64,000 nt of DNA from Rodentibacter genomosp. 1. GTDB lineage: Bacteria > Pseudomonadota > Gammaproteobacteria > Enterobacterales > Pasteurellaceae. A model generated the notes under the pieces. That model was not told the DNA's origin. It ran no database searches and worked only from the letters and a program-made list of their open reading frames with translations. The DNA is taken from assembly GCF_001999285.1 (NCBI RefSeq), contig NZ_MLHN01000018.1:1-64000 (forward strand), written 5' to 3'. Position 1 is the stretch's first letter, and each line of letters starts with the position of its first letter. A program made the translations under genes and the position numbers. Shown here in pieces: positions 19,413 to 30,249 of this stretch.

Positions 19413-19979
19413 ATGGCATTTTATACATTATGGATTATTGCATTAGGGCTTTCGATGGATGCCTTTGCTGTTGCCATTTCCAAAGGATTAGCAATGCGAT
19501 CTTTTTGTTGGAAACAGGGATTAATAATTGCTTTGTGTTTTGGTTGTTTTCAAGCCATGATGCCGTTTATTGGTTATGTATTAGGTTCACAATTTAGCGC
19601 AATGATTCAAAATTGGGATCATTGGGTTGCTTTCATTCTCCTATTGTTAATTGGTACAAATATGATTCGTGAAGGTTTCACCGACGAGGGAGAAGAACAG
19701 ATTTTGGAGATAATCAATGTTAAACGGCTACTTACTTTGGGTTTGGCAACAAGCGTTGATGCTTTGGCTGTTGGTATTTCATTTGCTTTTTTGCATGTGA
19801 ATATTATCGAAGCGGTATGGGTGATTGGTTTTACAACTTTTATGATTTCTTTTATTGGAGTGAAGAGCGGTCATTTTTTAGGGAAAAAATTTAAAAGTAA
19901 AGCGGAAATTTTTGGTGGCTTAATACTGATGATTATGGGCGTTAAAGTCCTATTTGAACACGGTGTATTCGCATTTTAA
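19413..19979 (+). CDS. mntP: Manganese exporter MntP
   Basis: A 188-residue membrane protein with six helices in two repeats, each with an acidic signature: ALGLSMDAFAVAISKG (about 11-26) and LGLATSVDALAVGISFAF (about 108-125). Same length as E. coli MntP. It follows mnmE by 12 bases with no riboswitch-sized leader, so E. coli-type yybP-ykoY riboswitch control is absent here. Confidence 0.92.
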   Translation: MAFYTLWIIALGLSMDAFAVAISKGLAMRSFCWKQGLIIALCFGCFQAMMPFIGYVLGSQFSAMIQNWDHWVAFILLLLIGTNMIREGFTDEGEEQILEIINVKRLLTLGLATSVDALAVGISFAFLHVNIIEAVWVIGFTTFMISFIGVKSGHFLGKKFKSKAEIFGGLILMIMGVKVLFEHGVFAF

Positions 19980-20042
19980 GGTGCGATTTTTTTCACTTTC
20001 GATTATAATCTGCAAAATTTTTGTCTTTCTAAAAGGGTAAGT

Positions 20043-21905
20043 ATGTTGATTGAAAAAATGCATGGTGTGGCAAACACCAAGATTGCTAAGTTTATTCTCG
20101 GGCTAATTACTGTTTCGTTTTTAGTCGGGGGAATGTCCGGTTATTTGTTTAGCACAAACGATACCTATGCAGCTAAAGTTAATGGTGAGACTATTTCTCA
20201 GCAGTATTTTATGGAGCGTTATAATCAAGAATTTGAAGCACGTGCGGCACAAGAGGGCGAATCTTTTTTAACCCAATCTGATTCACCTGTGTTTGTTAAT
20301 GCTTTGCGCCAAGGCTTAATTGAAGGTTTAGTGGATCAAGAGTTGCTTCGTCAGTATGCAAAAGAACTGAAATTAAGTGTCAGTGATGAGATGATTAAGC
20401 GTGCTATTGTTTCTGATCCTAATTTTCAATCTAATGGTAAATTTGATAATGCTTTATACCAACAAATCCTTGTGCAAAATCGTTTAAGTTCGGATGCTTA
20501 TGCAAGTATTCTACGTGCTGCCCTCACGCTAGAACAAATGCAAAAAGGCATTGCGGACAGCGAATTTGTGGTGCCTGTCCAAGTTAAAGATAATGCACAG
20601 GTTTTCTTCCAAAAACGTGTAGCACGTTTAGCGACCTTATCTCTTTCAGAGGCAATGGAAAAGCAAAATGTATCTGAAGAGGAGATTAAAGTCTACTATG
20701 AGGCAAATCAAAAAAACTTTGTTCAACCTGAGCAAGTCAAAGTGCAATATATTGAGGTTTCCGGTGCTGATGTATCAAAAGGTATTAAGGTAAGTGATGT
20801 TGAGATTGCACAATATTATCAAGACAATAAAGCGCAATTTATGTCTCAGCGTTTAGCACATATACAATTCGCTAATGAAAAAGACGCACAGTCAGCCTAT
20901 CAAGCATTACAAAATGGAGCAAATTTTGCAGAGCTAGCCAAAGTGCATTCATTGGATAAAATTTCAGGCGAAAACGGGGGGGATCTTGGTTGGATTAATA
21001 CAAATGAATTGCCGAAAGCTTTTGAAGAAGCCGCACTCGTACTTCCTGTAGGGAAATATAGTGAACCGGTGAATGTTGATGGCAATTTTCACCTTATCTT
21101 AGTAGAAGAGCGGAAAGAGAAAACATTGGATGAGGTAAAAACACACGTTGCCGATCTCGTGCGCCGCTCCTTATTAGAAAATCATTTTTATTCGATTGAA
21201 AAAAATATGAGTGAAAAAGCCTTTGAGGACAGTAAATCTTTAGAAGGCGCAGCGAAAGTAGCAGGGGTGAAAATTCAAGAAAGCGGTTATTTTTCTCGTC
21301 AAAATATACCGGCTGAGTTAAATTTCCCTAATGTGGTTTCTGCGATGTTTGAGTCGGATATTTCCAATGGGGGCGTTAATTCAGAACCATTGAACGTGGG
21401 TGAACAGCATTTCGTTTTAGTTCGTGTATTAGATCATAAGGCGGAAGGCGTAAAAGTGTTCGAGGAAGCAAAAACAGATATCGAAACGTTCTTAAAACGT
21501 GAGAAAGCAGAAAACGCTTTAATAGCAACAGCAACACAATGGGTAGATGCTCTTCCTGCAAATCCGAATAAATTGCCGGAGGGAATGACTTTCTCGCCAG
21601 CACAAACTTTCAGTTTTGCTGAAACTCAAGATCCGATTTTAATCAATGGCATTTTTTCGATGGAAAAGCCTGAACAGGGAAAGGTCTCTTATAAAGTGGC
21701 ACGTAATAGTAAAGGCGATGTGATTGTGGTGGCACTTGAGAAGGTAGAACAAGGTTCATTAAATAAGGAAGAATTAGCGCAATTTGGTACTCAACTAAAC
21801 CAAGCTCGTCAGGTGGAGCTACGTGCGCAACTTTTACAGGCCTTACGTGATAAGGCTCAAATTGAAATAAATGAATCTTTTATTAAACAAGAAGACGAAA
21901 ATTAA
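20043..21905 (+). CDS. ppiD: Periplasmic chaperone PpiD
   Basis: Membrane-anchored periplasmic folding factor near the Sec exit. The 620 residues show one N-terminal helix (about 15-36), a SurA_N-like chaperone segment (about 40-180) and a parvulin domain (about 255-360, with SLDKISGENGGDLGWI). The C-terminal region is helical. Length matches E. coli PpiD (623). It may have no isomerase activity, as in E. coli. Confidence 0.94.
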   Translation: MLIEKMHGVANTKIAKFILGLITVSFLVGGMSGYLFSTNDTYAAKVNGETISQQYFMERYNQEFEARAAQEGESFLTQSDSPVFVNALRQGLIEGLVDQELLRQYAKELKLSVSDEMIKRAIVSDPNFQSNGKFDNALYQQILVQNRLSSDAYASILRAALTLEQMQKGIADSEFVVPVQVKDNAQVFFQKRVARLATLSLSEAMEKQNVSEEEIKVYYEANQKNFVQPEQVKVQYIEVSGADVSKGIKVSDVEIAQYYQDNKAQFMSQRLAHIQFANEKDAQSAYQALQNGANFAELAKVHSLDKISGENGGDLGWINTNELPKAFEEAALVLPVGKYSEPVNVDGNFHLILVEERKEKTLDEVKTHVADLVRRSLLENHFYSIEKNMSEKAFEDSKSLEGAAKVAGVKIQESGYFSRQNIPAELNFPNVVSAMFESDISNGGVNSEPLNVGEQHFVLVRVLDHKAEGVKVFEEAKTDIETFLKREKAENALIATATQWVDALPANPNKLPEGMTFSPAQTFSFAETQDPILINGIFSMEKPEQGKVSYKVARNSKGDVIVVALEKVEQGSLNKEELAQFGTQLNQARQVELRAQLLQALRDKAQIEINESFIKQEDEN

Positions 21906-21910
21906 TGATT

Positions 21911-21937
21911 AAAGCCTATGCTCTCATAGGCTTTTTG
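21911..21937 (+). terminator. Terminator after ppiD
   Basis: A perfect 10-bp stem (21911-21920 with 21925-21934), CTCT loop and T5 tail, six bases after the ppiD stop. A second hairpin from an uptake core and a damaged reverse core follows at 21976-22008. Confidence 0.85.
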
Positions 21938-22027
21938 ATGGCAAAGGTAAATTGCAATTCAATTTAATTTTTGATAAAAAGTGCGGTAGTTTTTAACCGC
22001 ATTTTTTCATTGATGAAAGGAAATCCT

Positions 22028-22381
22028 ATGGTAGAAGAAACGATTTTTAGTAAAATTATTCGTAAAGAAATTCCGGCGAATGTTGTTTATCAAGATGAGC
22101 TTGTGACAGCATTTCGTGATATCTCTCCACAAGCAAAAACTCATATTTTAATCGTTCCCAATAAATTAATTCCAACTGTAAATGATGTTACTGAGCAAGA
22201 TGAAGTTTCTCTTGGGCGTTTATTTACCGTGGCAGCAAAATTGGCTAAACAGGAAGGAATAGCGGAAGGGGGGTATCGACTCATCGTAAATTGTAATAAA
22301 CATGGTGGGCAAGAGGTGTTCCATATTCATATGCACCTTGTTGGTGGTGAACCCCTTGGAAAAATGTTGGACAAATCATGA
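22028..22381 (+). CDS. hinT: HIT-family purine nucleoside phosphoramidase HinT
   Basis: Hydrolyses adenosine phosphoramidates. The start at 22028 has an AAAGGAAA site upstream and gives 117 residues starting [17 protein letters not shown], the normal HinT start; a longer frame back to 21971 runs through the uptake hairpin and is unlikely. The catalytic triad is in [11 protein letters not shown] (about 97-107). It shares ATGA with ycfL. Confidence 0.95.
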   Translation: MVEETIFSKIIRKEIPANVVYQDELVTAFRDISPQAKTHILIVPNKLIPTVNDVTEQDEVSLGRLFTVAAKLAKQEGIAEGGYRLIVNCNKHGGQEVFHIHMHLVGGEPLGKMLDKS

Positions 22382-22728
22382 AAAGATTACTGATAGCACT
22401 GATGCTTTGTATGCTCGCAGCCTGCTCAAGCCCTGTACCGAATTTAGTTCATACAAACCGTCCGATTTTGAATATCACTGCCGACCTTTCGCCCTTAGTC
22501 GAAGTTAAAACAGACTTCAATTCAGCTTGGGTAAAAAATAAAAGTATTCAACCTATAAATGTGAATTATCACCTTTTCTGGTATAACGAACAGGGGGTGA
22601 CACAAGTTTGGGAACAGCAGCGTGAAAGTATGATGGGTAATCTATATCTACAAGCACAAGAACAAAAGTCTATTGAGCTTGCTAAACCAACACCGGAAAG
22701 TACAAATTATCGTCTTTATTTACAATAA
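22378..22728 (+). CDS. ycfL: YcfL-type lipoprotein (DUF1425)
   Basis: 116-residue outer-membrane lipoprotein with a type II signal peptide: positively charged start, hydrophobic run and lipobox LAAC with Cys16. The body [14 protein letters not shown] fits YcfL. Start overlaps the hinT stop by four bases; nagZ follows three bases later. This hinT-ycfL-nagZ order is as in H. influenzae (HI0961-0959). Role unknown. Confidence 0.85.
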   Translation: MKRLLIALMLCMLAACSSPVPNLVHTNRPILNITADLSPLVEVKTDFNSAWVKNKSIQPINVNYHLFWYNEQGVTQVWEQQRESMMGNLYLQAQEQKSIELAKPTPESTNYRLYLQ

Positions 22729-22731
22729 ATT

Positions 22732-23778
22732 ATGTCTACATTATTAATTGATCTTGAAGGCTATGAACTGACCCAAGAGGAAGTGGAGTTATTGTCTCAT
22801 CCTTTGGTAGCTGGGATAATTTTGTTTACACGCAATTTTTATAATCGTGAACAAATTCAATATCTTATAGCATCGGTTCGTAAACGTGTAAAAAAACCAT
22901 TATTAATTACTGTTGATCAAGAAGGTGGACGGGTACAACGCTTTCGAGAAGGTTTTACGCAATTACCGGCAATGCAGGCTTTTGCACAATTATCCAAGAA
23001 TTCACTTCAACAGCAAACTTGGGCACGTGAAACCGGTTGGCAAATGGCAGCAGAAATGATTGCACTTGATATTGATTTAAGCTTTGCCCCCGTTTTAGAT
23101 TTAGGTCATGAATGCCGAGCTATTGGTGATCGTAGTTTTACAAGTGATGTTCAAAGTGCGGTCAGTTTAGCGAGTGTTTTTATTGAGGGTATGCATGAAG
23201 TAGGCATGGCAGCAACGGGGAAACATTTTCCCGGACACGGTCATGTGTTGGCTGATTCTCATTTAGAGACACCTTATGATGAACGCTCTCAAACGGAGAT
23301 TTTTAGTCAAGATATTCAACCTTTTCAACAATTAATCCGACAGAAAAAACTGGACGCGATTATGCCAGCACATGTTATTTACTCACAATGTGATAACCAA
23401 CCGGCGAGCGGCTCAGAATATTGGTTAAAAGATATTTTACGTGGGCAATTAAACTTCAAAGGTGCGATTTTTTCAGATGATCTTGGGATGAAAGGAGCAG
23501 GATTTATGGGGGATTTTGTTGAACGGAGTGAAAAAGCATTGAATGCCGGTTGTGATTTATTATTGCTTTGTAATGAACGGAAAGGAGTGATTCAAGTTCT
23601 TGATAATTTGAAACTGACAGAAAATCAACCTCACCTTGCTCAACGGCAAACTCGTTTAAATACCCTCTTTAAGACAAACTCCCTCACCTGGGAAGAATTG
23701 ACGAAAACTTCGCGCTGGTTAGAAAATCATGAAAAACTGACCGCACTTCAACAAGAATGGTTAGCCCAAAAAATATGA
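22732..23778 (+). CDS. nagZ: Beta-N-acetylhexosaminidase NagZ
   Basis: Cytoplasmic GH3 enzyme of peptidoglycan recycling; removes GlcNAc from GlcNAc-anhydroMurNAc peptides. The 348 residues include [14 protein letters not shown] (about 62-75), KHFPGHGHV with the catalytic histidine, and [10 protein letters not shown] with the nucleophile aspartate. Length is close to E. coli NagZ (341). Its stop overlaps the rlmC start (ATGA). Confidence 0.96.
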   Translation: MSTLLIDLEGYELTQEEVELLSHPLVAGIILFTRNFYNREQIQYLIASVRKRVKKPLLITVDQEGGRVQRFREGFTQLPAMQAFAQLSKNSLQQQTWARETGWQMAAEMIALDIDLSFAPVLDLGHECRAIGDRSFTSDVQSAVSLASVFIEGMHEVGMAATGKHFPGHGHVLADSHLETPYDERSQTEIFSQDIQPFQQLIRQKKLDAIMPAHVIYSQCDNQPASGSEYWLKDILRGQLNFKGAIFSDDLGMKGAGFMGDFVERSEKALNAGCDLLLLCNERKGVIQVLDNLKLTENQPHLAQRQTRLNTLFKTNSLTWEELTKTSRWLENHEKLTALQQEWLAQKI

Positions 23779-24926
23779 TTCACTGCCATCATTATCAAAA
23801 GGGAGACTGTCGCTCATGTCAATGGCTTGAAATGCCTTATGAGCGACAAATTTCTGAAAAGATAGCCCATCTTAAGGATCAACTCGCCTCTTTAAACTGT
23901 GATAATGTAGTTTGGGAGCGGCCTTTTCAATCCTCACAAACCGTATTTCGTAATAAAGCCAAAATGGTGGTCAGTGGCGCGGTAGAAAAGCCTATTTTGG
24001 GTAATTCTCAAAGTTCAGTCGATTTATGCGATTGCCCTTTATATCCTATAAGTTTTAGTGCAGTTTTTCCTATTATTAAGGATTTTATTGGGCGTGCAGG
24101 GTTGGTGCCGTATAACGTAGAAAAGCGAAAGGGTGAGCTAAAATATATCTTACTCACCGAAAGCACGGCAACAGGAAAATTGATGTTACGGTTTGTGTTG
24201 CGCTCCGAAAATAAATTACCATTAATTCAGCGTGAACTAAAAGCACTTTTAACTAAATTGCCACAACTTGAAGTCGTGAGTGTTAATTTACAGCCTCAGC
24301 ATGCTGCCATTTTAGAAGGTGAAAAAGAAATCTTTTTAACCGAGGAGCAGTATCTACTGGAAAATTTTAACAATGTGCCACTTTTTATTCGTCCCCAAGG
24401 CTTTTTTCAAACTAATCCTCATGTTGCCTCGGGACTTTATGCTACAGCACAACAATGGGTTAAGGGATTACCTATATCAAAAGTATGGGATTTATTTTGT
24501 GGTGTTGGGGGATTTGGTTTACATTGTGTAAAAGCTTTACAAGAAGCAACATCATCGCCTATTGAACTTACAGGGATCGAGATTTCTTCCTCCGCTATTT
24601 TTGCAGCAAAAATGTCTGCCCAAGCATTGGGTATGAAGAGAATAAAATTTCAATCTTTAGATGCAGCAAATTTTACTTTGAATCAACATGAAACTAAACC
24701 TGATTTAGTTATTGTTAACCCACCCCGTCGTGGTATTGGTCAACAATTAAGTGAATTTCTCAATAATATGAAACCGCATTTTATTTTATATTCTAGCTGT
24801 CATGCCGTTTCAATGAGCAAAGATTTACAATATCTTACACATTATAACCCAACGAGAATTCAACTGTTTGATATGTTTCCTAATACGGCACACTACGAAG
24901 TACTCGTGCTATTAGAATGTTGCTAG
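23775..24926 (+). CDS. rlmC: 23S rRNA (uracil-747-C5)-methyltransferase RlmC
   Basis: Radical-free SAM methyltransferase with a [4Fe-4S] cluster. The start at 23775 overlaps the nagZ stop and puts the cluster cysteines ([17 protein letters not shown]) at the N-terminus as in the family; a 23757 start adds six residues. The SAM motif is [14 protein letters not shown], then VNPPRRGIG and the catalytic [12 protein letters not shown]. It has 383 residues (E. coli 375). Confidence 0.93.
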   Translation: MIHCHHYQKGDCRSCQWLEMPYERQISEKIAHLKDQLASLNCDNVVWERPFQSSQTVFRNKAKMVVSGAVEKPILGNSQSSVDLCDCPLYPISFSAVFPIIKDFIGRAGLVPYNVEKRKGELKYILLTESTATGKLMLRFVLRSENKLPLIQRELKALLTKLPQLEVVSVNLQPQHAAILEGEKEIFLTEEQYLLENFNNVPLFIRPQGFFQTNPHVASGLYATAQQWVKGLPISKVWDLFCGVGGFGLHCVKALQEATSSPIELTGIEISSSAIFAAKMSAQALGMKRIKFQSLDAANFTLNQHETKPDLVIVNPPRRGIGQQLSEFLNNMKPHFILYSSCHAVSMSKDLQYLTHYNPTRIQLFDMFPNTAHYEVLVLLECC

Positions 24927-25117
24927 ATGAATAGTTGTCTTTACTGATTAAATAGCTATTGCTGTATTGATACTTATTAAGCAAAGAATTAGTAGGTTGA
25001 ATAGTGTGTGCTATATTTAGGAATATTAATTAGTGAATAATGAGCTTAAATATTTAACCCAACCTTACAATCTTTATTAATAAGATATTTACTCTTTATC
25101 GTAATTCTAAGGCTAGA

Positions 25118-25193
25118 TGGTGGGTCGTGAAGGATTCGAACCTTCGACCAACGGATTAAAAGTCCGCTGCTCTACCGACTGAGCTAACGACCC
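25118..25193 (-). tRNA. tRNA-Lys(UUU)
   Basis: 76-base cloverleaf with CCA encoded. Acceptor GGGTCGT pairs with ACGACCC, the anticodon loop reads CTTTTAA (anticodon TTT), and the T-arm is GGTTCGAATCC. Its 3' end equals bases 1-18 in the opposite orientation. The 190 bases between rlmC and this gene show no feature. Confidence 0.97.
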
Positions 25194-25314
25194 TAGGTCA
25201 CTGATTATTTTCTGTAATGTTACTGATTTTATTTTTCAATGCAAGAATTTTTTTAGCTTTTAATACTTATTGGATAAACAAGCAACAATTTGTTGGGTAT
25301 ATGAACAAAAAACT

Positions 25315-25343
25315 AAAGGCAGAAGATCTGAATTTCTGCCTTT
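25315..25343 (-). terminator. Terminator after pal
   Basis: Perfect 10-bp stem (25315-25324 with 25334-25343), 9-base loop, with TAGTTTTTTG downstream on the minus strand. It ends the tol-pal operon before the tRNA-Lys gene. Confidence 0.85.
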
Positions 25344-25366
25344 TGAAATTAAAATTTCTTTAACAA

Positions 25367-25834
25367 TTAGTATGCTAATACTGCACGACGGTTTTTAGAA
25401 TACGCAGCTTCATCATGACCTAAAACAGCTGGTTTTTCTTCGCCATAAGAAACGGTTGAAACTTTACTACCTTCTACACCTTTACCAGCTAAGAAAGATT
25501 TAACTGCATCTGCACGACGTTGACCTAAAGCAATGTTGTACTCAGGTGTACCACGTTCGTCAGTATTACCTTCAACAACCACTTTTGATGCAGGTGTTGC
25601 ATTTAAGTATGCTGCGTGAGCATCTAAGATTTGAACGTATTCACCTTCAATATTGTATTTGTCAAAACCGAAATACACGGTGTTGTAACGTTGTTGAAGA
25701 TCTTCAACAGAGTAACCACCGAAAGTTTGACCACTTGTTGCGCCGTTACCAGCTGCATCATTGTTAGAAGAGCTACATGCTGCTAATGCAGCGACAGAAC
25801 CTGCAACTAATAATGATTTAACAAATTTGTTCAT
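25367..25834 (-). CDS. pal: Peptidoglycan-associated lipoprotein Pal (P6-like)
   Basis: Outer-membrane lipoprotein that binds peptidoglycan and TolB during cell constriction. The signal peptide ends in LAAC (Cys20), a linker rich in S, N, D and G follows, and the OmpA-like domain holds [18 protein letters not shown]. It has 155 residues and is very close to H. influenzae P6, a major surface antigen. Confidence 0.98.
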   Translation of the reverse strand: MNKFVKSLLVAGSVAALAACSSSNNDAAGNGATSGQTFGGYSVEDLQQRYNTVYFGFDKYNIEGEYVQILDAHAAYLNATPASKVVVEGNTDERGTPEYNIALGQRRADAVKSFLAGKGVEGSKVSTVSYGEEKPAVLGHDEAAYSKNRRAVLAY

Positions 25835-25855
25835 TAGATTCTCCTAATTACATTT

Positions 25856-27139
25856 TTATTTAGTTAAATATGGCGACCAAGCTGGAAATTTCACTTGGCC
25901 GTTACTTCCTGGAAGACTCGCTTTAAAGCGACCATCTGCAGAAACCAATTGTAGCACCTTTCCTAATCCTTGGGTAGAACTATAAATAATCATAATACCA
26001 TTAGGAGAGATACTTGGACTTTCCCCTAAGAAAGATGTACTTAAAACCTCAGAAGCACCTGTTGTAAGATCCTGTTTAACAACATTGTTATTACCATTAA
26101 TCATGACAAGTGTTTTGCCATCAGCGCTGATTTGAGCACTACCCCGACCACCTACAGGCGTTGCTCCACCACCATTTGCACTCATGCGATATACTTGAGG
26201 TGAACCACTTCTATCAGAAGTGAATAAAATAGAGCTCCCATCCGGTGACCATGAAGGTTCAGTATTATTTCCTACCCCTCGTGTTAACTGAGTTGCTGAA
26301 CCACCATTTGAACTCATCACATAAATATTCAATGCACCATCTTGTGACGAAGCAAAAGCTAAGCGAGATCCATCAGGAGAGAACGCAGGCGCACCATTAT
26401 GTCCAGGAAATGAAGCAACCACTTTACGAGCACCGGAACCCAAATCTTGTACGACTAATTGTGATTTCTTATTCTCGAAAGAAACATAGGCTAGACGTTT
26501 ACCATCAGGTGACCAAGCAGGAGACATAATAGGTTGTGAACTGCGATTTACAACAAACTGATTATACCCATCATAGTCAGCTACACGAACCTCATAGGGT
26601 TGTGAGCCACCATTTTTTTGCACCACGTAGGCAATACGTGTTCTGAAAGCCCCACGAATAGCAGTCAATTTCTCAAACACTTCATCACTAACAGTATGTG
26701 CACCATAACGTAGCCACTTATTTGTCACAGTATAGCTGTTTTGGGCAAGTACTGAACCCGCATTACCAGATGCCCCAACCGTATCAACAAGCTGATAAGA
26801 AATATTATAACCACTACCGGTCGCTGTTACTTGTCCTACAACAACAGCATCAATACCTAAAGCACTCCAAGCTTCCGGATTGACTTCAGACACAGAAGTC
26901 GGTTTTTGAGGCATTTGAGCCACGGGAATCGGATTAAATTTACCACTATTACGTAAATCATCCGCAACAATTTTACCAATATCTTCAGGTGCAGATCCTG
27001 CAAATGGCACGACTGCAATTGGACGAGCACCATCAACACCTTCATCAATCACAATACGAACTTCATCTTCTGCGACAGCATTACCTACGAAAGCAAGAAC
27101 GATTGCAAACGCGCCTAAAAGCTTTTTAATTAATTTCAT
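25856..27139 (-). CDS. tolB: Tol-Pal system periplasmic protein TolB
   Basis: Periplasmic partner of Pal and TolA. A signal peptide (about 1-23, ending AVAE), an N-terminal domain, and a six-blade beta-propeller with repeated [28 protein letters not shown] and [14 protein letters not shown]. It has 427 residues (E. coli 430), 21 bases upstream of pal. Confidence 0.97.
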   Translation of the reverse strand: MKLIKKLLGAFAIVLAFVGNAVAEDEVRIVIDEGVDGARPIAVVPFAGSAPEDIGKIVADDLRNSGKFNPIPVAQMPQKPTSVSEVNPEAWSALGIDAVVVGQVTATGSGYNISYQLVDTVGASGNAGSVLAQNSYTVTNKWLRYGAHTVSDEVFEKLTAIRGAFRTRIAYVVQKNGGSQPYEVRVADYDGYNQFVVNRSSQPIMSPAWSPDGKRLAYVSFENKKSQLVVQDLGSGARKVVASFPGHNGAPAFSPDGSRLAFASSQDGALNIYVMSSNGGSATQLTRGVGNNTEPSWSPDGSSILFTSDRSGSPQVYRMSANGGGATPVGGRGSAQISADGKTLVMINGNNNVVKQDLTTGASEVLSTSFLGESPSISPNGIMIIYSSTQGLGKVLQLVSADGRFKASLPGSNGQVKFPAWSPYLTK

Positions 27140-27183
27140 TTTGTTACCCTTGAGTAAACTGATTAATACTTTCCAAAAATTAA

Positions 27184-28254
27184 TTACTTAATATCAAAAT
27201 CAATAATTGGTGCTTTATATTTATTGTACACAGCATCTGACGGTGCAGCAGGAACTTTTTTTGTTCTTGCAACAGCACTTAACGCAGCTGTACAAATATC
27301 TTCCGGACCTGATACTTTCTGATACCCCAAAATCGTACCATCTCTGCCTAACTGAATTTTGATACGGCAAACTTTACCGGCAAAACTAGGATCTTTTAAG
27401 AAACGACGCTGAATTTCTCTTTTAATGACACCTGCATACTGATCACCCACTTTGCCTCCGTCACCAGCACCTAATCCAGCCCCACTGCCTTGCGAGCCTC
27501 CTTTATTGGCATTACCACCTTTAGAAGCACTACCGCCACCAATATTACCGCCATTCATAAAATCATCTAAAGCAGCCTGATCGGTCTTCCGTCTTGCTGC
27601 AGCTTCAGCAGCCGCTTTCGCTTCTAATTCGGCTTTTTGTTTTTCTTCTGCTTGTTTTTTGGCTTTTTCTTCAGCCTGTTTTTTTGCTCTTTCTACCGCT
27701 GCCTTCTCGGCTTTTGCTTTCGCTTCTTCTTCCGCCTGTTTTGCCGCCACCGCTAAACGTTTGGCCTCTGCTTCTGCTTTTAACTTGGCGGCTTCAGCCA
27801 TCTGTTTTGCCTTAGCCTCTTCCGCCTGCTTTTTTAAAGCTTCCTGATGGGCTATTTCTAGCTGTTTTTGTTTTTCCGCTGCTTCTTGTTTCTGACGCTC
27901 AATTTCTCTTTGACGCTGAATTTCCTGTTGGCGTTTTAGCTCTTCTTGTTTAGCAATTTCTTGTTGACGAATGTCTTCTTGTTCTACCGTCGGTTTTTCT
28001 TCAACAACAGCCTCAGACTTTTTTTGTTTATCGGCTTGACCTTTTTTCTGCTGTTGGATGCGTCCCCATTCTTGCGCAGCATTACCGGTATCAACCATGA
28101 CTGCACCTAGCGCTTCGCCATCACCTTCACCACCGCCCATAATTTCAACAGTTTGATAGAAAGAACTCCAAATCAACAGCCCAAATAAAGCAAGGTGCAT
28201 AAGAATCGAAATGACAAACGCATTCGCTCCTTTTTTTTGTCGATTATTCTGCAC
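27184..28254 (-). CDS. tolA: Tol-Pal system protein TolA
   Basis: Envelope-spanning protein that links TolQR to Pal/TolB. One N-terminal helix (about 13-31), then a long K/A/E/Q-rich coiled coil (about 70-225), a glycine/serine linker ([14 protein letters not shown]) and a globular C-terminal domain with [12 protein letters not shown]. At 356 residues it is shorter than E. coli TolA (421). The low-complexity coil makes long shadow frames on the other strand. Confidence 0.96.
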   Translation of the reverse strand: MQNNRQKKGANAFVISILMHLALFGLLIWSSFYQTVEIMGGGEGDGEALGAVMVDTGNAAQEWGRIQQQKKGQADKQKKSEAVVEEKPTVEQEDIRQQEIAKQEELKRQQEIQRQREIERQKQEAAEKQKQLEIAHQEALKKQAEEAKAKQMAEAAKLKAEAEAKRLAVAAKQAEEEAKAKAEKAAVERAKKQAEEKAKKQAEEKQKAELEAKAAAEAAARRKTDQAALDDFMNGGNIGGGSASKGGNANKGGSQGSGAGLGAGDGGKVGDQYAGVIKREIQRRFLKDPSFAGKVCRIKIQLGRDGTILGYQKVSGPEDICTAALSAVARTKKVPAAPSDAVYNKYKAPIIDFDIK

Positions 28255-28269
28255 GTTTTACCTACTCGA

Positions 28270-28689
28270 TTAAATTGGATTTGTCATTAAACCAACAGAT
28301 TTAATACCTGCCAAATGAAGTAAATTCAACGCTTTAATGACTTCCTCATAAGGCACTTCTTTTGCTCCTCCAACAAGAAACATCGTATTATTATCTTTAT
28401 CAAATTCTTGTTTTGATAGTTGTGTTACCATTTCTTCTGTCAATCCTTCTTGACGGTTTCCAGCAATAGAAAGGGCATACTGACCTATGCCGGAAACTTC
28501 CAAAATAACAGGCGTTTTATCTTCATTTGATACATTTTGACTTTGAACCGAATCCGGAAGTTCAACTTGCACACTTTGACTAATGATAGGGGCTGTTGCC
28601 ATGAAAATTAGCACAAGTACAAGCAATACATCCAAGAACGGAACAATATTAATTTCAGATTTGATCTCTTTACGTGGACGACGAGCCAT
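28270..28689 (-). CDS. tolR: Tol-Pal system protein TolR
   Basis: ExbD-like proton-channel partner. One helix (about 17-37) with the key aspartate in INIVPFLDVLLVLVLIFM, then a periplasmic domain ending KSVGLMTNPI. It has 139 residues (E. coli 142). A hairpin made from one intact and one mutated uptake core (28718-28740) separates it from tolQ. Confidence 0.97.
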   Translation of the reverse strand: MARRPRKEIKSEINIVPFLDVLLVLVLIFMATAPIISQSVQVELPDSVQSQNVSNEDKTPVILEVSGIGQYALSIAGNRQEGLTEEMVTQLSKQEFDKDNNTMFLVGGAKEVPYEEVIKALNLLHLAGIKSVGLMTNPI

Positions 28690-28717
28690 ATTTTCCTCTA
28701 AAATTTTGCTAAAAATG

Positions 28718-28740
28718 ACCGCACTTTCCTAAAGTACGGT
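28718..28740 (-). repeat. Uptake-sequence hairpin between tolQ and tolR
   Basis: ACCGCACTTT (28718-28727) faces AAAGTACGGT (28731-28740), one mismatch in the right core. It lies inside the operon, so it could dampen or stabilise the message. Confidence 0.6.
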
Positions 28741-28756
28741 TGATTTCCCTATTATT

Positions 28757-29452
28757 TTAATGGGAATTAGGCGCTTTACCAAAGGCTTGGCGATGTAAAA
28801 TCGTAGTAAATTCATCAATAAAGTTACCATAATTTTGTTCAATCGCATTCACACGTAAACTTAAACGGTTATAGGCCATTACGGCAGGAATCGCTGCAAA
28901 TAAGCCAATTGCTGTTGCAATTAAAGCTTCTGCAATACCTGGTGCAACCATTTGCAAAGTCGCTTGTTTTGCACCACTTAATGCCATAAATGCGTGCATG
29001 ATCCCCCACACTGTTCCAAATAAGCCAATATAAGGGCTAACGGAAGCGACGGTTGCCAAAAATGGAACTCGACTTTCAAGAGCCTCAACCTCACGATTCA
29101 TCGCTAAATTCATCGCACGGGTTGTTCCTTTAATAATGGCTTCAGGCGCATCTGCATTCACTTGTTTTAAACGTGAAAACTCTTTAAAGCCGACAAAGAA
29201 AATTTGTTCGCTACCAGATAATAAATCACGACGATTAGATAGACCTTCATACAATTTATTAAGATCCTCGCCAGACCAAAATCTATCTTCGAAAGCATTT
29301 GCTTCCTTTAGTGCGTTTCTCAATACACGACTACGTTGAATAATAATTGCCCAAGATATAATAGAAAATAAAATTAAAATCACAATGACAAGCTGTACAA
29401 CGATACTTGCTTTTAGAAAAAGATCTAAAAAATTTAATTCTGCGGTCATCAC
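28757..29452 (-). CDS. tolQ: Tol-Pal system protein TolQ
   Basis: ExbB-like inner-membrane motor subunit; with TolR uses proton flow to drive TolA. The 231 residues hold three helices (about 17-38, 135-155 and 172-193), with [17 protein letters not shown] and [21 protein letters not shown], the family's core. Its ATG directly follows the ybgC stop. Confidence 0.97.
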   Translation of the reverse strand: MMTAELNFLDLFLKASIVVQLVIVILILFSIISWAIIIQRSRVLRNALKEANAFEDRFWSGEDLNKLYEGLSNRRDLLSGSEQIFFVGFKEFSRLKQVNADAPEAIIKGTTRAMNLAMNREVEALESRVPFLATVASVSPYIGLFGTVWGIMHAFMALSGAKQATLQMVAPGIAEALIATAIGLFAAIPAVMAYNRLSLRVNAIEQNYGNFIDEFTTILHRQAFGKAPNSH

Positions 29453-29875
29453 CTACTCCGAGAAAGTTATATTGTTTGAAAAGGCGGATTTTATTTCAGT
29501 TGGAATTGCCACCGGTTTCATTTTTCCAAGATCAACATAGGCTACTTTTACAGTAGCCTTCGATAGAATTATTGTTTCTCGTACTAGTCGCTGCTCAAAA
29601 AGGATTGTAGCCCCTTTTATTGCGGTGACTTCTGTTTCAACAATAAGATAATCATCCAATTTTGCCGGAATGCAATAGTCAATTGCCATTGATTTGACAA
29701 CGAACGCTGCTTGTTGTTCCTGTAATAATATTTGTTGAGAAAAATTCTGCTTTCTTAGATACTCTGTTCTTGCACGTTCAAAAAAATGCAGGTAACGTGC
29801 GTGATAAACCACTCCACCTGCATCTGTATCTTCATAATACACCCGAACCGGGAAACGAAAGATCCTTGAATCCAC
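29453..29875 (-). CDS. ybgC: Acyl-CoA thioesterase YbgC
   Basis: Hotdog-fold thioesterase at the head of the tol-pal operon. The GTG at 29875 was chosen: it has AAGGA seven bases upstream and gives 140 residues, the usual length, while the far ATG at 29938 adds 21 unusual residues. The active-site motif is RVYYEDTDAGGVVYHARYL. Ends directly before tolQ. Confidence 0.88.
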   Translation of the reverse strand: MDSRIFRFPVRVYYEDTDAGGVVYHARYLHFFERARTEYLRKQNFSQQILLQEQQAAFVVKSMAIDYCIPAKLDDYLIVETEVTAIKGATILFEQRLVRETIILSKATVKVAYVDLGKMKPVAIPTEIKSAFSNNITFSE

Positions 29876-29964
29876 ACGATTTTCCTTATTCAACAACCTA
29901 AGGTTGCGTATTTTAGAGTCAGATCCTACTATTCGCAAGTACTTTCAAATAGGCAAGATCGAAT

Positions 29965-30249
29965 TTATGAATAATGTAAAACTATTAAGGATAAAAACGA
30001 GAAATAGCCCAAATAAGGGGAAAATATCGCTTTCCAAAAAGTGTGCTTAATCTCAAAGCCAATTCCGTGAATCCATGCGCAAACTACCCCCCATAGAATG
30101 AAAAGAACTAGGAACGGGTTAGCTGTTCTTAATTGAGTAGAAAACTGATTGAAATTAAACAGAAAGACAAGCGTCAAGATAATCGCTAAGATAAATGAAA
30201 GGGTTCTAAACGAACCCTTGTTAACATATTGATAGAGAAACTGAATCAT
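29965..30249 (-). CDS. ybgE: Cyd operon protein YbgE
   Basis: 94-residue membrane protein with three helices and the short signature CAWIHGIGF (about 57-65), known from YbgE proteins next to cytochrome bd genes. Its ATG overlaps the cydX stop by one base (TAATG). Exact function is not known. Confidence 0.9.
   Translation of the reverse strand: MIQFLYQYVNKGSFRTLSFILAIILTLVFLFNFNQFSTQLRTANPFLVLFILWGVVCAWIHGIGFEIKHTFWKAIFSPYLGYFSFLSLIVLHYS

Noticed and set aside
19979-20042. Manganese riboswitch linked with mntP
   Set aside because: mntP follows mnmE by 12 bases, so there is no room for a leader; the gap after it shows no such structure.
24927-25117. Small RNA between rlmC and tRNA-Lys
   Set aside because: No hairpin with T tail or promoter was found; A+T-rich spacer.
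27594-27847. Plus-strand leucine/alanine-rich frames in tolA
   Set aside because: Result of the K/A/E-rich coiled coil read backward; no gene features.
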